Assembly (NCBI GenBank): GCA_951799425.1
Contig: OX637393.1
Location: 2,734,501-2,798,500, forward strand
DNA from: Ilex aquifolium
Taxonomy: Eukaryota; Streptophyta; Magnoliopsida; Aquifoliales; Aquifoliaceae
DNA length: 64,000 nt
Direction of reading: 5' to 3'
This document shows, in pieces, positions 37,261 to 48,294 of this stretch. The number at the start of each line of letters is the position of its first letter. The first letter of the stretch is position 1. The position numbers and the translations under genes are program-made. Below the pieces are notes generated by a model. It worked only from the letters and a program-made list of their open reading frames with translations. It was not told the DNA's origin and did no database searches.

Positions 37261-40200
37261 ATGGCTGCAGGGACATGCAGCAGTGTGGCACCATTCCTGT
37301 TCCGCAAAAAGCTTATTGGATTTGAGGTTTGTTTTAAAACATTTTTTTTTTATCATTTCTGAGATTTTCATGTTTTTGTTTTTGATTGTGTCAAACATGC
37401 AATGGCTTTTGTGACAATTAAAACAGCTTGATATTGTTAAAACTATGATTTCAATCTGCAAAGAAGTAATTTACAAGCAAAAATCAAGAGGATACCATCT
37501 TATATTTAGATTATTACGTGCAACTGTAAGGTTGTTCTATTATCATTTAGAGATCATTTGTAGGGTTAGATCATGTAATGACGAGAATCTCGTACATTGA
37601 ATACGCTCTTATGAAAGACTAGAAAAAAAAATTCAAAAAAGTTATGAACCCAAATTTCATCTTCTTTTTCTTCTTCTTCTTTAGCGTCAATTCACAAAAT
37701 TATCTAACAGAATCTGCATATTATGGTATAAGAAAAGGCTGCACCACAATGGCATTGCTAATTTAGAAGATTGGAGCTTACTAATATGAAGGATCAAAAT
37801 GTTGTTTCGCTGTATTGTTTCGGTCACCTATGAAACGGAAACGTTTCGATCCGTTACGGAAATATAATGGAAAAAATAAAAAATTAAGAATTATTTTTTT
37901 AAAACATTGATCGAAATATATTAAAGTAAATCTTGAAATACCGCATTCTGAAATAATTGTACAAATGCATTGAAATATTACAAAAATATCTCAAATCATT
38001 ATGGAATATCTCGAAATATTAAAATTTCGATTCCATCACTAATTCGTTTCAATTTCCTTAGAAACGAAAATTTTATGACCGTTTCGAAACGAAATGTTTA
38101 TCCTTGACTAATATTGGTCATTAATGTTGACAGGGAAAAGAACTGCTGGGGACAAACAAAACCTCTGATGCATCAAACAATCTCAGGGAAAACAAAAGCT
38201 GGACATTGCGCAAGTCTTGCGAGGTTGCGGGTAACTTCATTACAATGACAGAGCTCAAGAAGAACATTATGACCTTCCGAGACTTACTTGACCTTCCTCC
38301 TTGCATTGGCTCTGCTTCCATGACTGAGGTATTCTTCCATCTTTTTTACAATTCATAGAGGCTATGAAGCATGATACTTCATCAAGGTCGACATACCCAT
38401 ATCATATATGATACTCGTCCAATACTCAAGGATATGTATCGAATACACATCATACATATCCGATAATTAATCAAATATGTGAATATTTCTAAACATAAAG
38501 CAAGATGTACAAACTTTAATTTTAATCCATACCCTCTTTTTTTTAAAATTTTGTTTTATTGTTATATTCATATCGTATCGTACTCGTATCACGTATTCGT
38601 ATCCGTATCCGGACTTTTTTTAGAAAAGTTTGAGAAAAATATTGTCATTATTGTAATTCACCCTCTCTTTTTCTTCCTCCCCAAAAATGCATGTATGTTC
38701 TTGTAGCTGGTGATAGGGACAGTAAAAGATCTCCATAAGTTGTATCCTAAAGCCATACAGAGCATTTCAATGTCAGAAACAGAAGCAACTATGCACCAGG
38801 TATACCAACAATCTTCATAGCCAATGTAATTTCATATGTCTGACGCAATAAACTAATCAATAAAACATGTTTAAACAGGCACTGATGCTGTTTTGTGATG
38901 CTTTGAAATCTATTGGAAACTTGTGGACAAGCAACAATGAGTGGATGATCAAATGCAAAAATGATGATCTGGTGGCTACAAACAATTTGGAACAACTTGG
39001 TATGTTGTTTTTCTAGTGATGTTTTTCTTTCTTTCCTAATAGCAGTTTGATCAGAATTTGTGCTTTGAAACTTCAAATAGCGTTGGCGATGCTCGATGAC
39101 ATGATTATGGTAGCAAGAGAAAGGTTGTTTGATATGATGGATGAGGATGACCAGATGAAAGATGAGAGTCCCCCTTCTAATGCATTTGGGAAGGCTTTAT
39201 TCGGGTCGTATTCAGAGAAACAAACACCATTTTCTGGCTCTCCAGCCACCCCAACGTCGGTCCTCACTGAGATGACTATGGGCTCAGCCAAAGGAGCAAA
39301 GATTTGTTATTCCCCACCTCTTCTTTTGCCTCTCAGAATTCAAGCTGTTGGGAAGTTAAGTCCAATTGATGTAAAGGGCTTCTCATTCCACATGTTCCCC
39401 CATGTAGCAACTCAAGATTCAAACCCTTTGATCCAGAAAACTAAACCAGAGAGCAGTTTTGAAGTTAGAGTGAGACCACCAAGTACCATTGAAGCTGACA
39501 AAGATGATGAATTGACAGAGGACATACCAGGGTCTGCTATGCCTGATTTGGAGAAGACAACTAGTGAAAAAGGAAGAAATTGGAGTGGCAATCCAAATAT
39601 CCCAGAGGTGCCAACTACTGACAGTTCAGCAAAACGAGCCATGGATATTCTATTACCACCACCATCACTCCCTAAGTTGCGATCAAATGTAGCAGCAGTG
39701 GCACCGCTACCAACATCACAACCTACATCCATGGTCTTATCGAATGCACTAGTGTCACCACCACCACCGTCATCACCACCCAAATTGCCACCAACTTCAA
39801 CAGCAGGTCCACCACCACCCCCCATGAAAACAAGAACTACTGCAATACCACCACCTATGACCTCAGCAAATATGGCAACATCACCCCCACCGCCACCACT
39901 TCCACCCATAAAATCAGGAAATATAGCAACATTACCCCCACCACCACCCATGATGTCATCAAACGGATTGGGCCCATTACCACCACCACCACCTGTGCCA
40001 CAGACAAAAGGAGGTGCTCCCCCACCACCACCTCCAGCTCTTGGTGGCAGCAGGTCATTACGTCCCAAGAAAGCAGCCACAAAACTGAAAAGATCATCCC
40101 AGATGGGTAATCTTTATCGGCTTCTCAAAGGGAAAGTGGAAGGATCTACTTTAGATGGTAAATCATCATCACAGGGTAGAAAGGGTAATGTCCGGACCTC

Positions 40201-41275
40201 AGGCAATGGGAAGCAGGGAATGGCTGATGCACTAGCAGAGATGACAAAGAGGTATGCCCTCTAACAAGAGTCGAACCAAACGCATTAGCCTCCTTGGATG
40301 ACTAACTTTGCAATAGTTTCCAAAGGTTCTAATTAATAATTTGTTCTTCAGATCGGCATACTTTCAGCAAATCGAGGAGGATGTTAGAAACCATGCAACA
40401 TCAATCAAGGAAGTGAAAGTTGCTCTTAGTTCTTTCCAAACATCTGACATGGCTGAGCTCATTAAGTTCCACAGACAAGTGGAATCCCTCCTTGAGAAAT
40501 TAACTGATGAAACCCAGGTTTAGATACCATAGTTTGTTCAGGAATTGCCATTCTTACATGATTTTACGATCATGACTCGTGACCTACAATCTGCCAAATT
40601 GCAGGTGCTAGCAAGGTTTGAAGATTTTCCAACAAAAAAATTGGAAGCATTGAGGATGGGAGCAGCACTGCACACCAAGCTCAATACAATAGTCACTACC
40701 CTGCAGAACTGGAAGATAGTTACTCCTGTGAGCCAACTCATTGACAAAGTGGAGATTTACTTCAATAAGGTAAACCTTGGGTTTGTGTACTTTTGCAATC
40801 CTCACTTGGTCACTGAGACAAACCAATTACATGCAGATCAAAGGAGAAATGGACACACTGGAACGAACGAGAGACGAAGAATCCAAGAAATTTCAAAGCC
40901 ACAAGATCAATTTTGACTTCAGCATCCTCGTACGCATCAAAGAATTGATGGTGGATGTTTCCTCAAGCTGCATGGAATTGGCCCTTAAGGTAGTTTCAAT
41001 TTAGAATCATTTGTTACATTAGATCACTTTGAGAAGCAGCAGCTAACTCTTACATTGAAAAAACGTTTGGCCTTCGATTCATTCAGGAGAGGAGAAATGC
41101 AAAGGCAAAAGAAAATGAAGACAGTGAATCGAACAAGAAAGGGTCTGCTAAAATGCTGTGGAAGGCCTTTCAGTTTGCATTCCGGGTTTATTCTTTTGCT
41201 GGTGGACATGATGATCGTGCCGATAAGCTGACTAAAGAACTGGCTCAGGAAATAGAGACAGATCCTCATCATTAG
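37261..41275 (+). CDS. Proline-rich protein similar to Arabidopsis At4g04980
   Basis: Exons: 37261-37326, 38134-38328, 38707-38799, 38879-38999, 39081-40251, 40352-40517, 40605-40769, 40837-40989, 41087-41275. They total 2319 nt, in phase, 772 residues, all GT-AG. A stop lies just upstream in frame, fixing the ATG at 37261. The N-terminal third is a conserved helical region (MTELKKNIMTFRDLLDLPPC). Exon 5 (residues about 159-549) ends in many polyproline runs with PPPPP blocks, the kind that bind profilin or SH3/WW proteins. The C-terminal 220 residues are predicted mostly helical and charged (FQQIEEDVRNHATSIKEVK, KLEALRMGAALHTKLN) and resemble the C-terminal region of CHUP1-type actin-related proteins; that link is inference. 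The closest described relative known to me is annotated only as uncharacterised. Confidence 0.85.
37795..38106. repeat. Inverted-repeat family TTTCG, copy in intron 1
   Basis: About 310 bp rich in GTTTCG and CGAAAC words in both orientations (GTTTCGGTCACCTATGAAAC at the left, GACCGTTTCGAAACGAAATG at the right). It directly precedes exon 2 of the proline-rich gene. A relative lies at 58490-58828. Confidence 0.65.
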
Positions 41276-41736
41276 TGAGATGGACAAAGAAGAAGAAGAA
41301 GAAGAAAAAACACAAAAACAGCACATCATGAAGCCAAGATGTTCTTCATATGCTTCTTTTGAGATGTGATTTGCATTTCTTTGGACATAGTATTGCTATT
41401 ATAAGACTTAAGAGCATTGTCTGTGAGATTCAGCTGAGAATATTAAGCTAAACTCTAGCTTCATTGGCCACTTATATATAATCTATTGTTATATAAAAGT
41501 GATTGGTTTTGTTTTCTGTGCATGGTGTTTGTTTCCTCCATAACTGGACACTATCTGATAGGGGCTTTCTTGATAGAATTTAGGGAAAATTTCAGCCACA
41601 CGCTTCTAATTTACTATATTTTTAAAGATATCCCTTCTATTATTTAAAACATCACTGACACCCCTTCTAATTTATATTTAAATATCACTGACATCCCCAA
41701 CCGTTAAACCACCGTTTTTAATAAAAAAAAATTCAT
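41276..41736. other. 3' untranslated region and spacer
   Basis: Downstream of the proline-rich gene. It includes the GAAGAAGAAGAAGAAG run just after the stop. No separate gene is visible. Confidence 0.5.
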
Positions 41737-42906
41737 CTAAAATATTAAAATTGTCCCTACATAAATTTCAACGGAGATGTAATTGGTCCGAAGTCAGAAT
41801 CGGTGTCAAATCTTCGGATAGTTATACACTCTTAACGAAAGGGAATGCATGGTTTACATGAAAACTTTCCCCACCACTCTAAAGTAGCCGTTCAAGATAT
41901 TAATAGTGCTCCTCAGTCCTCACTAAAACCTGCCGGCAAAGTGAAGATTAATCACTGTTTCTGTGCCAAAGTCCTTCAGTGGTCCCCAACTGAGGACCTC
42001 CCCTGAACCGTTGGATTTATTCCGCTCCTCATTATGAAGGTTATCCAACGGTTAAAAAAATTCAAAACCTCACCAACTTGAAAGTGACCGCACCTGATTA
42101 CTCCACTCCCTCGTTAATTAATCAAATAGTCACATTTTGTTGCAAGTTGCCTGTCTTCTATCCGCTCCTTCATTTGGGCCCCGCATTTCAAATTTACAAT
42201 TACGTCCCTCGACCACAATCAAATAAAACCCACCACGCGCCTTCCACCTCACAATAAAATTTTGTGAAAACTTTGATAACAAAGTTACATTTTTTTAGCA
42301 TGTGTCAATCTTGTCGGGTGCAGTAAGTTCGCGTCGGGTTTTAACAGATTTGTGTTAAAAAAATATTTTGGCATACTCAATTTGTGTGTTAATGAATCAA
42401 GTCATATCAATTTTGTACCGTATATAATCGATATATAAATAAATCGTTTTGTGTATATATGATTTATTTATTAATCGTATTCTGTTTGATTAACTCATTT
42501 ACAGAAAACGAGACTTAAAAACATACTCAAACTCTCTCATTTTGTATCGTGCTAACGAGTTGTATCTTATTGTGATACCTCTAACTATAACACAATTGAG
42601 TTATTAAAATACTCATCGTTTTGTTGTTAAAATATATGTGGGTGCAATGGCCCTTTTTGTTTCTTAAAATTACCTGCATATATTATAAAAATATTATTTA
42701 AGTATATTTAATTAAATTATCTAATTATTTTTTTATTGTCGTATGAACTAGTACACCCATACCTAAATAATTAATGACTTTTTGATACACTTCAAACACA
42801 ATCGATCCCCATTTAAGTTTTGTACGTGTTGGGATCATTTAATAATTTTTAAAAAAAATTACAAGATTATTTTGTTATTTAGAAATTAGGATAATTTTGT
42901 AAAAAG

Positions 42907-43075
42907 GGAAATACTATGTATCTCAAATCTCTACTCCAAATTTTCATCCCAAATGAAGGGAGACTATTGGATGAGTGGGTCCCATCAACTTTTTCAAATG
43001 GGACCCACTGATCCAGTGGTCTCCCTTGATTTGAGATGAAATTTGGGTTATAAATTTGAGATACATAATATTGCT
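42907..43075. mobile_element. Foldback MITE, copy 2
   Basis: Arms TACTATGTATCTCAAATCTC and the complement of GAGATACATAATATTGCT, with centre AGTGGGTCCCATC / GATGGGACCCACT. Same family as 36588-36742. The duplicated partner segment near 52900 has unrelated sequence at this place. Confidence 0.75.
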
Positions 43076-43263
43076 CAATTTTTAAGTGTTAAATATGGTT
43101 CATGTACAAAACCAAAAAAAAAGTGTTAAATATGGTTTAAAATAATAGTATTGTATTACCTTACTTTTATAGAATGATAGAAAAAAATTAAAACATTCTT
43201 AAAGTACCCACCCAATAAATATTTTTTTGATTAGGGTTGGTATTGAATTGGATCAGTCATGTG

Positions 43264-43826
43264 TGATGGGCCAGACCCAAATGGCCCAATCCTTGGGTAA
43301 AGCCCAAGCTTAGAGAAGATCCAAAAAACACTATGAGGTCCAAGCCGGTCAAGTCCCTCAACGAGCTACGTCATCAAGGGAGCGTCCAGGAGCCTCACCC
43401 CTGCCGCTTGGAGAGAGAGTCAACCTTCCCTCAAACATTGACCGAGTCCTTTGGAGCTCCCCTGCCCGTTGAGAAGAGGAGGGGTCGCCGAACCATTACT
43501 TACTATTAAAATCTTCCTAATCCGTTGAGACCCCCTGCCTACCTGATTAATACCCATTATGAGGCAACCACTATAAAGTGTAAGCCCCACCAACACTTGG
43601 GGGGCATCTGAAAAAGACTCAAGCTCATCTCTCTCTCTTGTAATCCCCTGATCTCCTTACACATCGGAATTAATAAACCTCCCGGCGAACTTAGCCATTG
43701 AAAGTGGACGTAGGTCTTGTGGACCGAACCACTATAATCCTTGTGTTGTTATTGTCTTTTCCTTACTTACTGCATTTTACACTATTCACTTGACTGTGGT
43801 GTACAAACCAATTTTGTGCATCATCA
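43264..43826 (+). repeat. 5' LTR (563 bp)
   Basis: Starts TGATGGGCCAGACCC, ends GTGCATCATCA. Contains an AATTAATAAACCTCCCGG polyadenylation-like region before the conserved GTGGACGTAGGTCTTG. Confidence 0.9.
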
Positions 43827-43890
43827 GTTTGGCGCCGTCTGTGGGAAACGAAAAAATTCTCACTTCTAGAAAATTCTTTCTGTCAAATCC

Positions 43891-44979
43891 ATGAATCCCT
43901 CTGAAGACAATCTTGAACGAGAAGAGGAGGTTGTTCCTCCTCCACCTGCCAATCCAGTCTCAAATGCACAGCAGATGTTGGACACAATGCAGCAGCTTGT
44001 AGTCCAGAACCAGCAGATTCTGCAACTGATGTTCAAACAACACGGAGGAGCGCAACCTGGACCTCAAGGCAGAGGAGCCCCATGCCCTGGACATCAAGGG
44101 GCTCCCCACCTAGGCGCTCCCCATCTAGGCGCCCCACCTCTAGGAGCTCCCTTGGGGGCCCACCAAGAGGGACCTCCACCTCCTCCAGCTCCTGCTCCCC
44201 ATGGTGGAGACCCTCACTTCCAAGAGAAGGAGGGAGAAAACCAAAGCATGGGGCATGAGAGCCATTTTCGTGATAATTCCAGAGGACCTTCTCCCAATTA
44301 CTGGGACGAAAAAATTAAGGAGGTGAAAAATCAATTGGGTGACGTCTTCAACGCCATGAAGGCACGGGGACTCGAGACAGTGGACTACCTTGTAAGTCGA
44401 ACCGACACACCTTTCAAACCTGACGTGGTGAATTACCCACTTCCTCAGAAATTCAAGATGCCATCCGTCGAGACCTTTGACGGTACGAAGGATCCACTGG
44501 ACCACCTTGAAATTTTTAAGACCTTGATGCAACTGCACAACGTCCCCAACGAAATCATGTGCAGAGCATTCCCAACCACCTTGAAGGGATCTGCTCGACA
44601 ATGGTTCGCCAAGCTCTCCCCAGCCTCCATTGGCTCATTTGCTGAGTTGAGCAGGTCCTTCGTGTCACACTTTATTGGAGGACGCCGGCACCAGAAGCCT
44701 GCCACCCACCTGCTCAGCATAAAGTAGGACCGAGATGAGAGCTTAAGGAGGTACCTCACTCGTTTTAACGAGGAGGTCCTTCAGGTTGAGGAGCCCGATG
44801 AAAAGGTTAGCATGACCGCCTTCTTGGGAGGCCTCCGGTCATCAAGCTTCCTCTTCTCAGTGATGAAGCGACCACCAAAGAGCATGCCAAAATTATTGAC
44901 AAAAGCTCAAAACTATATAAATGCTGAAGAAATCAACAGGTCCAAGCGAGGTGAATCATCTCATGGATCGCCAAAAACT
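43891..44979 (+). pseudogene. gag of the LTR element, interrupted by a stop
   Basis: ATG at 43891 opens 278 codons: a Pro/Gln-rich N-terminus with repeated LGAP units, then a Retrotrans_gag-type domain from about residue 190 (KFKMPSVETFDGTKDPLDHL, GSARQWFAKL). A TAG at 44725-44727 ends it; the same frame continues with typical gag sequence (ESLRRYLTRFNEEVLQ, FLGGLRSSSF) to 44979. The stop most likely replaces a CAG codon. No zinc knuckle or protease follows. Confidence 0.85.
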
Positions 44980-44988
44980 TGACCTGTC

Positions 44989-45440
44989 TCTGCACTGTTC
45001 TCAAACAGGCAATGTATCTCCAGCTGAGCAGGCTCTCTCACGAGACGCCAAAAAAGCTTGGCCTACCTCTGCACTGTTCTCAAACAGGCAATATATCTCC
45101 AGCTGAGCAGGCTCTCTCACGAGATGCCAAAAAAGCTTGGCCTACCTCTGCACTGTTCTTAAGCAGGCAGCCTATCTCCAGCTTAGCGGCTCTCTCGCGG
45201 GTCGCCAAAAAAGTTTGGCATATCTCTGTTCTGCTCTTAAGCAGGCAGCCTACCTTTGTACTGCTCTCAAGCAGGCAGCCTACCTACCTCTGCACTGTTC
45301 TCAAACAAGCAGCCTATATATCCAGCTTAGCGGCTCTCTCGCGAGTCGCCAAAAGCTTGGCCTCTGCACTGTTCTCAAGCAGGCAGCCAATACCTCAAGC
45401 TTAAGGACTCTCTCATGAGTCCCCAAAAGCTCGGTCCCAA
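44989..45440 (+). repeat. Tandem repeat of about 79 bp inside the LTR element
   Basis: The word TCTGCACTGTTCTCAAACAG recurs at 44989, 45068 and 45147 (period 79), then in degenerate, shortened units to about 45440. Each unit also holds CTCTCTCACGAGACGCCAAA. The array gives cysteine-rich open frames in several frames, which are not genes. Confidence 0.85.
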
Positions 45441-45619
45441 AATGTGTATCTCTCTCGCGAGCAATCCTTAGGCTCTGTCTTTGCTCTCACGCAAGCAGTC
45501 TGCCTCTCTTTCCAAGTAAACATGTTAGATATTTTAATGTTTGGAATAACATTATTTTTGTCATCTCTAGGTGGGATCTTGAAACTTAGGTCGTCTGCAA
45601 CCAAAGGGACTACATTAGA

Positions 45620-46700
45620 TCAGCGTACCCAGCTGCCTGGCCGCCCAAACCAGTTGCCTGGCCGCTCAGATCAACGTACCAAGCTGCCTAGCCGACCTGG
45701 TTGCCTAGACCATCCCTGGCGCCCAGGTCATCACACCAAGCGCCCAGACACTCTCAAGCGCCCAAGTCTCCTCCTCGGGCGCCCAACCCTCCTCCTCGGG
45801 CGCCCAGCCCTTCAAGTGCTCTCAGGCACCCAACTTCGCGCCCAAGGCAGCCCAGCCTCGCGCCAGCTGAGCCCAAATCACTTCCACCATGAGCAAAGTG
45901 CTCGCCCAAGTCACCTCCATCATCTAGTACCCTTCAAGAATCCAAAAAAGGGAGTAAAAGAAGGAGTTTATATAGTTAATGGAGTTTCACAGGTGAGAGG
46001 AGCCTACTGAAAGGGAGAAAGTTGTCAATCAAAAGGAGTTTCAAAAAGTTCACTCGAAGGAGTCGGATCATCACCACCAAAAGTGTTCGGCGTACTCTAC
46101 CTTTTGACTACAGAACTAAACTCACCCAAGGAAGCCCCAGGCTCGCCCAAGTATAAAGCCCAAACAATCCACTAGGCAGCATGCCCAGGCAGTCCGCTCG
46201 CCCAGGCAGCGCGCCCAGGCAGTCCGCGTGCAGGCAGTCCGCGCGCCCAGGCTGCCCAGCGCAGCAGGCCGCTCGTCCAAGGTGCTTGAAACGGGGCTTA
46301 TAATATATCAAATCGAAGCTCTTGGCGAGCCCTACAAAACACACTGCCTATGGCAGTGATTGATGCTGTAAAAAGTCCAAAAAAGGCTCAGAAACAGCTG
46401 TTTTGGCCTCCCGAAGTTTTTTCGAAAAAAAAAAAAATTTCTGCTCGCCCAGGACCCTATCTGCTCGCCCAAGACACAGTGTGCTCGCCCAAAAGCTGTC
46501 TGGACGCCCAAAACCGTGCACCCAACTCTCTGCTTGAAGTTTTGACCGCAACTTTTGCTCCGTTACTCGAAATGAGGCTTATAATATATCAAATCGAAGC
46601 TCTCAACGAGTCCTACAAAACTCACTGCCTATGGCAATGACTAATGCTGTAAAAAACCCAAAAAAGGCTCAGAAACAGCTGTTTTGACCTCCCGAAGTTT
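45620..46700 (+). repeat. GCCCAGG-rich region and 135 bp direct repeat
   Basis: 45620-46280 is full of CGCCCAG/CGCCCAAG words. 46288-46425 and 46563-46705 are direct copies sharing CTTATAATATATCAAATCG and GGCTCAGAAACAGCTGTTTT. This is internal sequence of the non-autonomous element and has no coding sense. Confidence 0.75.
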
Positions 46701-46791
46701 TTTTTCAGTTATGCCGGGCAGCCGAAAATTCAAGTTTAACCGAATGTCCTCCTCTCCAAGTTCCATTGGACACAGGGCATTGGGGGGCAAA

Positions 46792-47529
46792 TGATGGGCC
46801 AAGCCCAAGGGCCCAACTCATGTTACAAGCCCAAGGGCCCAACTCCAAGAGATCCAGCATATCCAGCTCTTGATGCCCAGTCATCCCAGGCTGCACCTCA
46901 AGCTCTTGATGCCCAGACATCCGCACCTCAAGCTCTTGATGCCCAGACATCCCAGGCTGTACCTCAAACTCTTGATGCCCAGACATCCCAGGCTGCACCT
47001 TAAGCTCATTAGGGAACTACTCCACTACGGGAGCATCCGGACCGCTTAGAGAAAGTCAACATTCGCTCATAATTTGGCCAAGACCTTTGGAAAGCACTCC
47101 CTTGCCGGTTGAGGAGAGGAGAGGTCGCCAAGGAGAGGAGAGGTCGCCAAGGAAAGGAGGGGTCGCCAAGGAGAGGAGGGGTCGCCAAGCTGTTTAAAGC
47201 TATTAAGTTGCTACAATCCGTTATGACCGTCAAACTGCCCATTCAATTACTACACGGGCGACTATAAATTGTAAGCTTCCCCATCACTTGGGGGGATCTG
47301 AAAAAGACACTCATTCAGACAAATCTCTCATCTCCCTCTCTCAAAGCTTGTAACCTTCTGCTCCCAACACACCGGAGTTAATAAAATACCGGCGAACTTA
47401 GCCATTGAAAGTGGACGTAGGTCATGTTGACCGAACCACTATAAACCTTGTCTTCTCTTTCTTTACTTATTTTACTGCATTTTTATTATTTACTTGACTG
47501 TGGTGCACAAACCAATTTTTGCATCATCA
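46792..47529 (+). repeat. 3' LTR (738 bp)
   Basis: Starts TGATGGGCCAAGCCC and ends TTGCATCATCA. It is 175 bp longer than the 5' LTR, mainly because of tandem units of GCTCTTGATGCCCAGACATC (46860-47000) and AGGAGAGGAGGGGTCGCCA (47110-47190). Confidence 0.88.
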
Positions 47530-48294
47530 ATGTGTTCAAATCGTGTAATTTTTTTTATTTATTAAAAATGGCTTAATCTATATAAAATTTTATTTATAAA
47601 CAACTTAATGGAACAATTTCGCATTTTAAGATTAATTCATACATAATATTTCATATCGATTTGTGTCGAATAAACTTATTATGTGAATAATTGCTCTCTC
47701 ATATCGTACATCATATTTCAATTCTATACGTCGACAATATCAAAAGCGACTTAACCTATACAAAATTCATTTATCAAGAAAATTTAATAGATTAATGTAT
47801 CGTTTTAAAGTAGTTTATAAACTTCATCATAAAAGTAAAAATTATTTATCTTTTTGCAAAAATAATCTAAATATAACCAAGTCTATAAACAACAAATTTA
47901 GATATATGAATATGCAAATATGACCATGTCAAAAAAGAGTGAAGTCTCAATAAGGAGATAAAGATAACAAAAAAAAACTATCATTAAATGATATACAACA
48001 CAGTTATATTGGATAACGTTATTAATTGCTTTAAAATTTGTTAATAGTTTATCCTAGTGGAGGTACCGAGTCGAAAATGACCTGAATCGTTTATTTTGAA
48101 TTAAATTATTAGAAAAAATATTATAATTTGTGAATTTCGTAAAGTCACTATATATCTTGTATCTCAACAAAATCCATGGTCAAGTGGCTAAATAAAGATC
48201 GAAGACCGAAACAAAGATGTGGTAAAGAAGCTAAAGCTACATTATTATGCGAATGAAGACTTCTTGAATCTTATCAAGCTTAGGTGAGGTAAAT

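Larger units (their letters stand above)
43264..47529 (+). mobile_element. Non-autonomous Gypsy-type LTR retrotransposon
   Basis: Complete element of 4266 bp: 5' LTR 43264-43826, 3' LTR 46792-47529, both TGATGGGCC...CATCATCA, flanked by the 5 bp duplication ATGTG (43259-43263, 47530-47534). The sequence after the 5' LTR, TTTGGCGCCGTCTGTGGGAA, is the primer-binding-site region typical of plant Tat/Athila Gypsy elements. A purine tract GGGGGGCAAA precedes the 3' LTR. It holds a broken gag and repeats, with no protease, reverse transcriptase or integrase. The intact empty site in the paralogous segment (about 53282) confirms the boundaries. Confidence 0.93.

Noticed and set aside
39412..40080. 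222-codon glycine-rich frame on the minus strand
   Set aside because: It is the antisense shadow of the polyproline exon of the plus-strand gene.
44989..45440. Regular repeats that could suggest a CRISPR array
   Set aside because: Units of 79 bp abut without spacers, lie inside an LTR element, and the genome is eukaryotic.
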